A DNA stretch of 64,000 nucleotides from Fermentibacter sp963718745 [NCBI: Candidatus Fermentibacterota bacterium] (GTDB lineage: Bacteria; Fermentibacterota; Fermentibacteria; Fermentibacterales): the NCBI GenBank assembly GCA_963718745.1, contig OY970370.1, forward strand, positions 2,458,403-2,522,402, read 5' to 3'. The position numbers and the translations under genes were made by a program. Under the pieces are notes generated by a model that made no database searches, was not told where the DNA came from, and saw nothing but the letters and a program-made list of their open reading frames with translations. Shown here one piece after another: positions 8,341-17,947 of the stretch. Within the stretch, counting starts at the first letter, position 1, and the number at the start of each line of letters is the position of its first letter.

Positions 8341-10594
8341 GTGGTCCGAATCGTCGTATTACTCGTGCTGGTGGCATCTCTTGCATATCCGGGCGCCGTG
8401 TACCGCGCATCCGGCGAAGTCGAACAGGCCGTCTACACCGGCATGGACGGCTCCGACATCATGCTCGAGTTCAACCTCCAGGCGCTCACATCAGAGAACA
8501 TCGTCGTAGACGGATTCGGCTACTCCAGTCTCCTGCGCATCCCGGGAGCGGGCATGCTCGCCGAGGCCGGCTCTCCCGACATGCCTGCCCTGCGCCGCAT
8601 GGTGATGCTGGACAACACGGGAGACTACAGGCTCGAGATCGTCTCGGAGGAGACCTCCGTCCTCGGTTCGTTCGACATCGCGGCCTACCAGCCCTCTCCC
8701 ACCAGGAACGGGGAGACGCAGCCGTACCACCAGAACCCGGCGGTCTACGCCAGCTCCGAATTCTTCCCGGGCGAGGCGGTCACCCTGGAGTCGATCCAGA
8801 TACTCCGCGACCTCAGAGTGGGCTGGGTCAGGTTCAATCCCGTCAGGTACAACCCGGTGACCGGCGAAACGATCATTACGACCAGGGCGACCGTCAGGCT
8901 CGTCCCTACCGGGACTCCGGGCGAGAACGAACTTGTCCGCACAGCCTCCGGGATCACGCCCTCCTACATCCCGTTCTACGAGCAGGTGCTCGGTTTCGAG
9001 CCGGCTGGGATGAATACGATCGACGGCAGCTATCTCGTCATCGGAACGACCGAGAGCATAGCCCTGTGCCAGGATCTCATCGACTGGAAGATGGAGAAGG
9101 GCTACGAGGTCGTCTACGGGATAGTCCCCGCGATAGGCACGACCTCCGCGGCCATCGACACCTGGATCACGAATGCGTTCAACACCTGGGCCAATCCTCC
9201 TCTTTACATCCTCATCTGCGGCAACCACAACGTCGTGCCCACGCCCCTCTCCGGAGGAGTGGCGCAGGACAACCAGTACGGAGTCATCGGTACGAGCACC
9301 TCGGTCCCCTCGATCCATGTCGGAAGGCTCTCCAACGAGGACACCGACGACCTCGCGTACCAGACCTGGAAGATCTACAACTACGAGTTCGATCCCTACA
9401 TGCCTGCTACCAGCTGGTTCCAGAATGCCATCAGCATAGGCTCCACGGACTTCTCGGACCCCGAGCACAGCTGGGAGTATGTGTTGATCTTCATGGGCGC
9501 CGGGATGACCGTCGATTACTTCTGCGACGAGGGCGGAGCGGTCCCGAGCATCGCCAACATCTCCGCAAGCATCAATGCCGGGCGGTCCCTCATCAGCTAC
9601 ATCGGGCACGGATCGATGACCACCTGGGTCACGTCGGGCTTCAGCAACAGCAGCGTCGCGGCCCTCACCAACGGCCGGATGCTCCCCTGGATCAACTCCA
9701 TCGCCTGCCAGAACGGCGCCTTCGATGACGGCTACTGCTTCGCGGAAGCCTGGATGAACGAAGGCACCACCGCCGCCCCCAAGGGAGCGATAGGCATCAT
9801 GGCCGCCACCACGAACAGCCCCGTCGGCCAGACGGACTCCCTCGCGGAGTACACGTTCCGCGGCTACTTCGAGGAGGACATCTGGCACATGGGCGACGCC
9901 GTGGACTACGGCAAGCTCAAGGTGGAGGAGTTCTACGGCTTCGGCGGGGCCAGCTCCAACAACAACATGCACATGATATTCGGCTGCCCCGAGATGGACA
10001 TCTTCTGCACCACTTCGCCGCTGCCTGCGATGACCGCGTCCCACTCCTCCTCGATCGCCCCCGGCAGCTTCAGCGTCACCGTGACGAGCGGCGGATCCCC
10101 CGTCGAAGGCGCGCTCGTGGGAGCGGTACAGGATTCGAGCTATCTCGACGGAGCCCTGACCAACGCTTCGGGTGTCGCAGTGCTCACGATCCCTTCGCTT
10201 CCCTCCCCCACCGAACTGGGTCACGATCACGGCCACATACCACAACAGAGCCCCCTATCGCGGCTCGGCCAATCCGACCACCGGCATCGAAGGTGGAGAG
10301 ACAGGGCCGGTCGGTGATCTGTTCCTCGGCTCGCCTGCCCCGAACCCGTTCTCTGCCTCGACCGCCATCTCCTACAGCGTGGCGGATGCCGGAAGTGTGC
10401 AGATCGACGTGTTCGACATGGCTGGAAGGATCGTGGACACAATCTTTGCGGGTGATGTATCCGAGGGTACCCACAGCATCGCGTGGGATGGCGCGGATGC
10501 CGGCGGAAGGCCCCTGGCGGACGGTATCTACATGATACGCCTGCAGGGTGCTGCCGGAGCCTCCTCGACGCGGACCTGCGTACTGCTCCGATAA
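8341..10594 (+). CDS. Gingipain-like C25 peptidase with T9SS-type C-terminal domain (frame broken at a poly-C run)
   Basis: It begins at GTG behind a strong ribosome site (gaggagg) with a signal peptide (VVLLVLVASLAYPGA). A C25 propeptide-like region (about residues 20-215) precedes the caspase-like C25 domain. The catalytic pair is visible: His423 in YIGHGS and Cys456 in SIACQNGAF. Frame 1 stops at 10317, but after one extra base in CCCCC (10205-10209) frame 2 continues with NWVTITATYHN and a FlgD/T9SS sorting-like domain (LGSPAPNPFSASTAISY to CVLLR at 10594). Removing one C gives about 750 residues. This is either a sequence error or a recent mutation. Role: a secreted surface cysteine protease, possibly exported through the SprA pathway. 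Confidence 0.85.
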
Positions 10595-10612
10595 TCGACC
10601 CGGTGCGAAGCA

Positions 10613-10640
10613 GGGGCCGGTCAGCCGACCGGCCCCTCTT
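10613..10640 (+). terminator. Intrinsic terminator of the C25 peptidase gene
   Basis: A perfect 10-bp stem (GGGGCCGGTC with GACCGGCCCC) around an AGCC loop is followed by tcttcttg, 18 bases after the stop codon. Confidence 0.85.
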
Positions 10641-10641
10641 C

Positions 10642-10670
10642 TTGACGTACGCGCCCCGCGGGGCTAGATT
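10642..10670 (+). promoter_or_regulatory. Sigma-70 promoter of rpsD
   Basis: TTGACG, 17 bases and TAGATT, starting directly at the tail of the preceding terminator. Predicted start of transcription is near 10677, about 65 bases before the rpsD start codon. Confidence 0.6.
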
Positions 10671-10742
10671 CTGCGAGCTTTTGCGGCAGCTAGGGTTACA
10701 ATCAATATCATGGCCGTCAGAGACGGTCCGGAGGTCGTTCCA

Positions 10743-11357
10743 GTGTCGACTTACAGAGGTCCGAGGCTCAGAAAGGTAAGGTCACTGGGTGTGGCCCTTC
10801 CGGGGTTGACCCACAAGCCGACCAGGAAGCGCACGCTTCCCCCCGGCGAGGCCGGCGGCCAGCATCGTCGTCGTCGCGTTTCGGTCTACAGGATGCAGCT
10901 CTCCGAGAAGCAGAAGATACGCTACAACTACGGTCTGTCCGAGAAGCAGCTCAGCGCGTACTACCAGCAGGCCTCGAGCCTCCCGGGAGAGACGGGCGTG
11001 AACCTCCTGCAGCTCGTGGAGCGCAGGCTCGACAACATCGTAGCCAGAGCCGGCTTCGCCAGCACCATCCCCGCCGCCCGCCAGCTCGTCTCCCACGGGC
11101 ACATAACGGTCAACGGCCGCAAGGTGGACATCGCCTCCTTCCAGGTCGGCATAGGGGACATCGTGTCCCTCAAGCAGTCGAGCAGGGATCTGAAGGTCAT
11201 AGTGGAGAACATCGCGCAGGGCCGGGGGATCGGTGTACCGGCGTACCTCGAGGTCGACCCCAAGGCACGCAAGGCCGCCATGAAGAACCTTCCCTCCCGC
11301 GAGGACATCACCCTCGAAGTGCAGGAGCGGATGGTCGTCGAGTTCTACTCGAAGTAG
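10743..11357 (+). CDS. rpsD: 30S ribosomal protein S4
   Basis: The protein binds 16S rRNA early in 30S assembly. Its start carries STYRGPRLRK, matching the family's ARYRGPRLK beginning. The S4 RNA-binding domain is clear (LVERRLDNIVARAGFA, LVSHGHITVNGRKV). I chose the GTG at 10743 because ggagg lies 8 bases upstream and the family begins here; an in-frame ATG at 10710 has no ribosome site. That gives 204 residues, the normal size. The N-terminal zinc cysteines are absent, as in C-minus S4 forms. The gene is monocistronic, away from the alpha ribosomal operon, with its own promoter and terminator. Confidence 0.95.
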   Translation: MSTYRGPRLRKVRSLGVALPGLTHKPTRKRTLPPGEAGGQHRRRRVSVYRMQLSEKQKIRYNYGLSEKQLSAYYQQASSLPGETGVNLLQLVERRLDNIVARAGFASTIPAARQLVSHGHITVNGRKVDIASFQVGIGDIVSLKQSSRDLKVIVENIAQGRGIGVPAYLEVDPKARKAAMKNLPSREDITLEVQERMVVEFYSK

Positions 11358-11375
11358 ACCGCTCTTTTTCATTGG

Positions 11376-11410
11376 AAGAGGCGCCGCCCCCGCGGCGCCT
11401 CTTCCTTTGT
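11376..11410 (+). terminator. Intrinsic terminator of rpsD
   Basis: A perfect 12-bp stem (AAGAGGCGCCGC with GCGGCGCCTCTT) around a CCCC loop, then cctttgt, 18 bases after the rpsD stop. Confidence 0.85.
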
Positions 11411-11476
11411 ACGGCTTCGCAGCTGAATCCCCGGGACCGGAAGGGCGCGGAGACTGCATGACCCACCGGCACCTCA

Positions 11477-11505
11477 TTGTCGGGGCGGCGCGTGGAGCCT
11501 ATAAA
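11477..11505 (+). promoter_or_regulatory. Sigma-70 promoter of the 11.5 kb methyltransferase gene
   Basis: TTGTCG, 17 bases, TATAAA. The predicted transcript starts near 11512, about 30 bases before the ATG at 11544. Confidence 0.65.
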
Positions 11506-11543
11506 CCCACTTCGAGAACAACACGGACGGAGGAGTGGTAGAG

Positions 11544-12347
11544 ATGGCTTCTTCCCCAGGGGGCTTCGCAGAGCCCAGGCTTGTCACTGATCCGGACGAA
11601 TGCTGCTTCTATCACACCATCGAACTGCCGGGGCTCGGGACGATGCAGGGGCCATGGGATCTCCGCGGGGGAGTGGACGAGTATCTCGGACATGTCGACC
11701 TTTCAGGCAAGAGGGTGCTGGAGCCGGGCCCTGCCAGCGGTTTCCTCACCTTCGAGATGGAGAGGCGCGGTGCGAGCGTCACGGCATATGATCTGTCCGA
11801 GGATCAGGAATGGGACGTGATCCCCTACGCGGGGAGGGACGCCTCGGCAGAGATCGAACAGATGCGGGCCCAGATGAGGCGGATCAACAACTCGTTCTGG
11901 CTCTGCCACGGGCTGTTCGGATCGAAGGCCGTCCTCGCCCACGGCCATGTCTATGACTTGCCCCGGAGCATCGGTGAATTCGACGTCTGCCTTCTCGGCA
12001 GCATCCTCCTGCATCTCCGTGATCCGTTCCTGGCGATGCAGAAGTGCCTGGCTCTCACGAGGGAGACTGCAGTCGTCACCGACATGCTGCCGAGGTCCGA
12101 CCTGCTCGGCGCCTCCTGGCTCCGCCGGATGGTGCCCGGGCTGCTCCGGCCGCCTGTCGCGGGGTTTGCACCGGATCCTGTGACGCAGCGCCCCACCGAC
12201 ACCTGGTGGAAGCTGCATCCGGAGATAGTGGCAAGGATGCTCGGTGTGCTGGGCTTCGGCGAGACCAGGACCACGTTCCACACCCAGCTCTACAGGGGCC
12301 GCAGGCTGCGGCTCTTCACCGTCGTCGGCCGCAGGACGAGGGGCTGA
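11544..12347 (+). CDS. Class I SAM-dependent methyltransferase
   Basis: A 267-residue protein. The SAM-binding motif I is KRVLEPGPASGFLTFEM, followed by an acidic strand-2 end (VTAYDLSEDQEWD) and a motif IV region (EFDVCLLGSILLHLRDP). The EPGPASGF form and the layout resemble uncharacterised methyltransferases related to tRNA mo5U34 methyltransferase, but I cannot name the substrate. I chose the ATG at 11544 because ggagg lies 10 bases upstream; the in-frame GTG at 11535 is too close to that site. The gene has its own promoter and no operon partner. Confidence 0.75.
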   Translation: MASSPGGFAEPRLVTDPDECCFYHTIELPGLGTMQGPWDLRGGVDEYLGHVDLSGKRVLEPGPASGFLTFEMERRGASVTAYDLSEDQEWDVIPYAGRDASAEIEQMRAQMRRINNSFWLCHGLFGSKAVLAHGHVYDLPRSIGEFDVCLLGSILLHLRDPFLAMQKCLALTRETAVVTDMLPRSDLLGASWLRRMVPGLLRPPVAGFAPDPVTQRPTDTWWKLHPEIVARMLGVLGFGETRTTFHTQLYRGRRLRLFTVVGRRTRG

Positions 12348-12429
12348 GCGGAGATCCCTGTCGCAGGACAAGGGCTGCCTGGGCGAAGCCGATGCTGGTC
12401 AGAATCAAAGAAGACGGGCGTTCAGAGGG

Positions 12430-12457
12430 GAGCCCCCGGTCGCAGGACCGGGGGCTC
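12430..12457 (-). terminator. Hairpin downstream of the SHMT gene
   Basis: A perfect 12-bp stem (GAGCCCCCGGTC with GACCGGGGGCTC) around a four-base loop, 12 bases after the minus-strand stop. It lacks a clear T run on either side, and could serve both this gene and the convergent methyltransferase gene. Confidence 0.6.
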
Positions 12458-12468
12458 GTCGATACGGA

Positions 12469-13905
12469 TTATCGGATCAGGCCGGCCAGGTTGTCTGAGA
12501 GCATCCGGGCGTAGTCGTCGGTCGGGAACGATGACCAGAGAGCCCGTGATGCGAGCTCGAGGGACCTCTCCAGGGGGAGTGTGTACCGCATGGTCATGAA
12601 CCTGCTGCGATAGGCCTCCACCTCGGCGGAGACGTCCGCGTTGTCCCTCAGGCACCTTGCGATCATCGACGCCACCGGGCCGAAATCGTCCTCGTCCATC
12701 CCGAACCTGGTCATCTCCGAGACCCCGGTCCGGATGCCGCTCGAGATCAGGAAGGTTTCGTCGTCGGGGAGGGCCTGGTAGTTGACCACTATCCCGTTCT
12801 CCTCGAGCCTGCGCGCCATCTCGGCACCGTCGCCGAACTCGCTCACCCTGACAACTACCTGATGCGTCATCGTGTAGCCGTCGGCGGGATCGCCCTCGAC
12901 CCTGAGGCCGTTCGCGGCGAGGTGGCTGGCGAAAGCCCTGGCGTTCCTCAGCACCTGGTTCTGGTACTCGTCCTTGAACTCGTTCATCTCGTGCGAAGCC
13001 ACGAGGAGTCCGACCAGGGTCGCCAGATGATGGTTGCTGGTGCTGCCCGGGAAGGCCCTGCTCCGTATGTCCAGCCAGAGCTTGCGCAACGGGCTCGATT
13101 TGTCCATTCGGCTGGCTATGACACCCCTCTGGGGTCCGAAGAAGGTCTTGTGCGTCGATCCCGTCACCAGATCGGCACCCTCGCCCAGGGGGGCCTGGAA
13201 GGCTCCGTAGAGGCCCAGCACGTGAGCCATGTCGTACATGATGACGGGCCTGGGTTCGAAGTCCTTCACGAGTTCTGCAACCAGGCTGACAGGCTCCGGG
13301 TACAGGAACATGCTCTTGCCGAAGACGATGAGTTCGGGCCTGCGCTCCGAGAGCAGCCCTGCGAGAAGGTCCGTGTCGATCCTGTACATGTTGTCGGAAC
13401 GGACCGGGAAGTTGACGCAGTTCTCCTCGTTGGTCGCGGGATTGATGTCGACGAAGTTGAAGAGCGCCCCCATGGGCTGGCTCGAGAGGTGGCCCCCCTT
13501 GCCGAGATCGTTGTTCATGACTGCGCGGAGCTTCCGGAAGACGCCCGGAGCAGAGTCGCGGTTCACGAATCTGGTGACCGCCTTGAACACGACCTCGTTG
13601 GCCATCTGTCCGCTTATCGGGCGCAGTTCGACCTCGGTCGCGCCGAAGTATTCGCAGAGGGCCTGCTGGGCCTCCTGCTCGACATCCCTGATGAAGTCCG
13701 TGCCCTGGTAGAAGTAGACCTCGCGGTTCTTCATCGACCTGTGCTCGGCATACCTCCCGGCCGGATCGCACATCTCGCATATCTTCACTATGGGGCTCGG
13801 GGTGTTTTCAGACGGGATGAGGTTCAAGCAGCGTCTCTGCCGCCAGAGGTTGTTCTTCTCGAGCCTGTCGAAGAGATCGCCGATCCTGTCCTCGAAGCCA
13901 GACAT
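12469..13905 (-). CDS. glyA: Serine hydroxymethyltransferase-like PLP enzyme
   Basis: A 478-residue fold-type I PLP enzyme. SHMT landmarks are visible: LNLIPSENTPSP near the N-terminus, the conserved YAEHRSMKNREVYFYQG region, MANEVVFKAV, the PLP-Asp region PVIMYDMAHVLGLY and the Schiff-base lysine motif GSTHKTFFGPQRG. SHMT interconverts serine and glycine while loading tetrahydrofolate with a one-carbon unit. It is longer than the usual 410-430 residues and several signatures differ from E. coli GlyA (THKTFFGPQRG instead of THKTLRGPRGG), so it is a divergent branch and its amino-acid substrate could differ. A ribosome site (taggaggga) precedes the ATG. Monocistronic, minus strand. Confidence 0.82.
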   Translation of the reverse strand: MSGFEDRIGDLFDRLEKNNLWRQRRCLNLIPSENTPSPIVKICEMCDPAGRYAEHRSMKNREVYFYQGTDFIRDVEQEAQQALCEYFGATEVELRPISGQMANEVVFKAVTRFVNRDSAPGVFRKLRAVMNNDLGKGGHLSSQPMGALFNFVDINPATNEENCVNFPVRSDNMYRIDTDLLAGLLSERRPELIVFGKSMFLYPEPVSLVAELVKDFEPRPVIMYDMAHVLGLYGAFQAPLGEGADLVTGSTHKTFFGPQRGVIASRMDKSSPLRKLWLDIRSRAFPGSTSNHHLATLVGLLVASHEMNEFKDEYQNQVLRNARAFASHLAANGLRVEGDPADGYTMTHQVVVRVSEFGDGAEMARRLEENGIVVNYQALPDDETFLISSGIRTGVSEMTRFGMDEDDFGPVASMIARCLRDNADVSAEVEAYRSRFMTMRYTLPLERSLELASRALWSSFPTDDYARMLSDNLAGLIR

Positions 13906-14077
13906 CTTCCTTCCCTCCTAGCGGGCGGCCGGTGGTATCGTCCGCCCCATGATTCGACGAATGCACAACGCCGGATAATACTCGATCCAGCGCCGGGGGA
14001 CACCGCCCGGTTCGCATGGCGGATGCAGATGCCCTCGCCGGGACTCTCCAAGGCCTGTGCGGAACAGGCTCCGGCAC

Positions 14078-14106
14078 TTGCTACGGCCACGCACTTTTAC
14101 GATAAA
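14078..14106 (+). promoter_or_regulatory. Sigma-70 promoter of the prfB-lysS-lol operon
   Basis: TTGCTA, 17 bases, GATAAA. The predicted transcript starts near 14113, about 26 bases ahead of prfB. Confidence 0.5.
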
Positions 14107-14138
14107 CGGAGCGTTTTACGCCTGAAGGGGAAATGATG

Positions 14139-15240
14139 ATGGGTACCGAGACCGAAGACAGGATCGCAGCCCTGGCCGAGAAGCTCTCCAAACTCAAGGA
14201 GGGTCTTTGACCTTCCCGCCCTCACGCTGCGTGAGGCCGCAGTCATGGAGAAGATGGCCGCACCGGGCTTCTGGGATGACCGCAAGGCCGCGCTGACGAC
14301 TATCTCCGATCTTCAGAGCATCCAGGCATGGACCGGCCCCCTGGGCAGGGTCGACAGGCAGCTCGCGGATCTCTACGCCGCGGCCGAACTCCTTGAGCAG
14401 GAGCCGGACGAGGATCTGGCCGCGGACACCGCGCTGCGGCTCGAAGCTCTCGAGGCCGAGTTCGAAACGCTGGTGTTCCGGAGCATGCTCTCGGGGAAGG
14501 ACGACCGCAAGGATGCGATACTCACGGTGAGACCCGGGGCCGGCGGCATCGACAGCCAGGACTGGGCGGGCATGCTCATGGGGATGTATGTCCGATGGGC
14601 GGAGAAGATGGGCTTCGAGATCGAGATGCTCAACCTGCAGCCGGGCGAGGAGGCGGGCATCAGGGAAGCGGTCATCTCTATCAGGGGACCCTTCGCCTAC
14701 GGCTACCTCATGGCCGAGAGCGGCATCCACAGGCTCGTCAGGCGCTCGCCGTTCGATCAGAACCACAGGAGGCACACAAGCTTCGCCTCGGTCTTCGCCC
14801 TGCCTGAAGTGGACGAGAGCATAGACATAGAGATCAGGGACGACGACCTGAGGGTGGACACGTTCAGATCCAGCGGCGCCGGAGGCCAGCACGTCAACAA
14901 GACATCCTCCGCCATCAGGATAACTCACATCCCCTCGGGGATCGTCGTCACCTGCCAGGACGAGCGCTCGCAGCACAGGAACCGCGAGGTGGCCATGAGG
15001 ATACTCCGGTCGAGGCTCTACGATCTGGAGGAGGCCAGGAGGCGCGCCGAGAAGGACGAGCTGGAGAGTACCATGAAGGACGTCTCCTGGGGCAACCAGA
15101 TAAGGTCCTACGTACTCCAGCCCTATCAGATGGTCAAGGACCACAGGACCGGAATGGAGACCTCCGACGTCGAGGGATTCCTCTCCGGTGAGATACAGCC
15201 TTTCATAGAGGAGTACCTCGGATCGGGGAGCAAGGCATGA
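14139..15240 (+). CDS. prfB: Peptide chain release factor 2, programmed +1 frameshift
   Basis: RF2 releases peptides at UGA and UAA. The first 23 codons (from ATG 14139) end at CTT followed by an in-frame TGA at 14208-14210. Skipping T14208 continues as GAC CTT CCC in the +1 frame to the stop at 15240, giving 366 residues (E. coli RF2 has 365). The release motif GGQ is at about residues 248-250 and the codon-recognition motif SPF at about 203-205. Of three consecutive ATGs (14133, 14136, 14139), the last has the best spacing, 8 bases, from gaagggg. The stop overlaps the lysS start (ATGA), so the genes are coupled. Confidence 0.95.
14196..14211 (+). promoter_or_regulatory. RF2 autoregulatory +1 frameshift site
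   Basis: A Shine-Dalgarno-like AAGGAGGG sits just upstream of the slippery CTT and the stop TGA followed by C. This is the classical RF2 arrangement: when RF2 is scarce the ribosome pauses at UGA and slips forward one base, restoring synthesis. Confidence 0.95.
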
Positions 15241-16703
15241 TCGAGAAGAACGATCAGATCGAGACCCGCACGGCCAAGCTTCCCGTGATCAGGGAGACGC
15301 TCGGGCTGGATCCCTACCCGCCCCGCACCGGGCCGGTCTCACCCGTATCGGCTGTCGTGGAGGGCGGCGAATCGCCCGATCCGGTATCCACCGCAGGCCG
15401 CATCAGAGCCAGGCGCGAACACGGCAAGGCCGTTTTCATGGACATCTGGAACCAGGGATCGACCGTGCAGGTCTACGTCCGGAAGGACAACCTACCCGAA
15501 GAAACCTGGGCGCTCGCAGGCCAGCTCGATCTGGGTGACTTCGTACGGGTGACCGGTCCCGTGTTCAGGACACGGATGGGCGAACTGACAGTCGAAGTCC
15601 GGTCGCTGGAGCTCCTGTGCAAGAGCCTGAGGCCGCTCCCGGTCGTGAAGACCGATGCCGACGGCAATGTCTACGATGCTCTCGCAGACACGGAGATGAT
15701 GTACCGCCACAGGAGCATCGACCTGCTGGTCAACCCAGTCAGTCGAGAGAGAGCCATCGCCCGGTCGAGGATTGTCTCGGCTCTGCGTGCATACCTGGAC
15801 GGTAACGGTTTCCTGGAGGTCGAGACTCCCGTGCTCCAGGCGCTCTACGGAGGAGCTGCAGCCGAGCCGTTCAAGACCGAGTACATCCATCTGCAGGAGA
15901 CCTTCTATCTGCGCATCGCCACCGAGCTGTACCTGAAACGGCTTCTGGCCGGCGGACTGGACAGGGTCTACGAGCTCGGGAAGGATTTCCGGAACGAGGG
16001 GATCGACAGGACCCACTCGCCCGAGTTCACCCAGCTCGAGATCTACGAGGCATACGCCGACTACAACACGATGATGTCGCGGTTCGAGGACATGGTGGGC
16101 TCGGCCGCCGAGGCAGCCGGGAAGGGCGTCGAGATCTCCTTCCGCGGGCACGCGATCAGCCTGGCCCCGCCGTTCGCGAGGGTCGGGTTCGTCGAGGAAC
16201 TCAGGCGATCCAGCGGCGAGGACCTCTTCTCCTGGGAGCCGGCCGACCTTCGCAGACTCTGCGACCGGCTGGAGATCGCCTCCGGCGCCACCGGCCGGGA
16301 AGCTTTGATAGACAAGCTTTTCGATCACTTCGTGACGTCCGGGATCGTCCAGCCCACTTTTGTGGTGGATTATCCGCAGTTCCTCTCTCCCCTCGCCAAG
16401 CTCAAGCCTGGCTGCCCCGGCATCACGGAGAGGTTCGAGCCCTTCATTGCCGGCCTGGAGATGGGGAACGCCTTCAGCGAACAGAACGATCCGGTTCTGC
16501 AGAGGCGGATCCTCGAGGAGCAGGCGGCGGCGTCGAAGGAGCGCAGTGGAGAGGTGGACGAGGAGTTCCTCCAGGCCCTCGAGACCGGGATGCCCCCGGC
16601 TGGCGGCCTCGGAATGGGCGTCGACCGGCTGGTGATGGTTCTGACCGACGCCCCGTCGATCAGGGATGTGATACTCTTTCCCCAGCTCAGACGGCTCCAG
16701 TGA
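15237..16703 (+). CDS. lysS: Lysyl-tRNA synthetase, class II
   Basis: A 488-residue enzyme that charges tRNA-Lys. An N-terminal OB-fold anticodon-binding domain (about residues 45-150, TAGRIRARREHGKAVFMDI) precedes the class II catalytic core. Motif 2 is visible as YELGKDFRNEGIDRTHSPEF and motif 3 as GGLGMGVDRLVM near the C-terminus; GLEMGNAFSEQNDP is typical of LysS. The ATG overlaps the prfB stop by four bases. prfB-lysS adjacency is a common bacterial arrangement, also found in E. coli. Confidence 0.95.
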   Translation: MIEKNDQIETRTAKLPVIRETLGLDPYPPRTGPVSPVSAVVEGGESPDPVSTAGRIRARREHGKAVFMDIWNQGSTVQVYVRKDNLPEETWALAGQLDLGDFVRVTGPVFRTRMGELTVEVRSLELLCKSLRPLPVVKTDADGNVYDALADTEMMYRHRSIDLLVNPVSRERAIARSRIVSALRAYLDGNGFLEVETPVLQALYGGAAAEPFKTEYIHLQETFYLRIATELYLKRLLAGGLDRVYELGKDFRNEGIDRTHSPEFTQLEIYEAYADYNTMMSRFEDMVGSAAEAAGKGVEISFRGHAISLAPPFARVGFVEELRRSSGEDLFSWEPADLRRLCDRLEIASGATGREALIDKLFDHFVTSGIVQPTFVVDYPQFLSPLAKLKPGCPGITERFEPFIAGLEMGNAFSEQNDPVLQRRILEEQAAASKERSGEVDEEFLQALETGMPPAGGLGMGVDRLVMVLTDAPSIRDVILFPQLRRLQ

Positions 16704-17947
16704 GCCGTTCGATAGTCCTGCCCGTCGCATCCAGGCAGCTCTGGAGCAGGTCGCATTCGGGAGTGGTCAGGATGGTTTCCTTCCTGTCCGTCTCGGGCAT
16801 CGCGATCGGCGTTTCGGCGCTGCTGCTCCTGGATGCCTTCATGAACGGATTCCAGGGCTCGATCATGGATTTCCTCTCCGCCGCGAATCCTACGATAGTC
16901 GTGACCGCCCCCGGAGGAGGGGGTCTGTACCCTGTCGATATCGCCCTCGTCAGGAGGCTCGCGGCTGCCGATCCAGCGCTGGGAGCCGTGTCCCCCTATC
17001 TCGAGAAGGCCGCGGTTGCCTCCGGGGAGGGAGGATCGGTCGCCGGGATCGTCCTCAGAGCTGTCGACCCGTTGGAGGAACGCCGGGTCTCCCTGCTCTC
17101 CGAGGGTCTTCCGCCGGCGGGGAACGAGGCGCTGCTCGGAAGCGAGCTGGCCGGCCGGCTGGGCGTCGCGGCGGGCGACAGCATCAGGATCGCCTCGACC
17201 GAGACGGTCGACATCACCTCGTCCGGGCGCGCAGTGGTGGATACGATACTCCCGGTGAGGGTCGCGGGGGTGAGGGACTTCGGACTGGCAGAGTACAACT
17301 CGGGAATGGCCGTGGTGAACTTCGAGACTGCCCGGGGGCTCTACGGAGAAGAGGCATTCTACTCCGCAGCGGGCGTCGGACTGGTTCCGGGAGGGGATCC
17401 CGTGGCCGCATCCGCAGCGCTCTCCGCATTGCTCAGGGCCGAGTACGTCGAATCCAGGCACGACAGGTACATGGAGGCCGAAGCCTTCCTCGCGCGGCAC
17501 GAGAACCTCTTCAGGGCGTTCGGGCTGGAGAGGTTCGCGATGACGATCGTCCTCGCCCTCATAACGGTGGTCGCCCTGCTGAACCTGTCCAGCGCCCTCG
17601 CCATGATCTCGCTCGAGCACAGGCGCGACCTCGGAGTTATAAGGGCGATGGGAGCCACGCCCGGGTCCGTCATCGGGATCGCCCTGACCCAGGGCTTCCT
17701 CCTCGGCTCCGCAGGCTGTGCGGCCGGTACCGCCTTCGCCGCCCTCGTGGTGGTGGTGGCCAACCGGCTGATCCCCATCCATCTCGAGAACACCATCTAC
17801 TGGATCGATACGCTCCCGGCGAGGGTGGATACCGGCACTTCGCTCGCGATAGTCGCCTTCACGATGGCGGCATGCCTCGCCGCGTCACTCGTTCCGGCGG
17901 CGGGAGCCCTCACCGTGCCGCCAGCGGAGTGTGTGAGACATGAATGA
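16700..17947 (+). CDS. lolC: LolC/LolE-type lipoprotein-releasing permease
   Basis: A 415-residue inner-membrane protein. One N-terminal membrane segment (about 25-47), a large periplasmic MacB-like domain (about 48-265) and three C-terminal segments in an FtsX-like permease domain (TIVLALITVVALLNLSSAL; IGIALTQGFLLGSAGCAAG; LAIVAFTMAACLAASLVPA). Together with LolD it would extract outer-membrane lipoproteins from the inner membrane for LolA. Only one permease gene is present, suggesting a homodimeric LolF-like transporter. The GTG start overlaps the lysS stop. Confidence 0.88.
   Translation: MSRSIVLPVASRQLWSRSHSGVVRMVSFLSVSGIAIGVSALLLLDAFMNGFQGSIMDFLSAANPTIVVTAPGGGGLYPVDIALVRRLAAADPALGAVSPYLEKAAVASGEGGSVAGIVLRAVDPLEERRVSLLSEGLPPAGNEALLGSELAGRLGVAAGDSIRIASTETVDITSSGRAVVDTILPVRVAGVRDFGLAEYNSGMAVVNFETARGLYGEEAFYSAAGVGLVPGGDPVAASAALSALLRAEYVESRHDRYMEAEAFLARHENLFRAFGLERFAMTIVLALITVVALLNLSSALAMISLEHRRDLGVIRAMGATPGSVIGIALTQGFLLGSAGCAAGTAFAALVVVVANRLIPIHLENTIYWIDTLPARVDTGTSLAIVAFTMAACLAASLVPAAGALTVPPAECVRHE

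Noticed and set aside
10651-10664. GC palindrome in the rpsD promoter spacer as an operator
   Set aside because: Short and GC-only in a GC-rich genome; no second copy or known regulator to support it.
12862-14136. Plus-strand open frame opposite the SHMT gene
   Set aside because: It is antisense to conserved PLP-enzyme motifs and its product has no recognisable features.
14208-14210. In-frame TGA read as a nonsense mutation in prfB
   Set aside because: It is the known programmed frameshift stop of RF2, with all required signals present.
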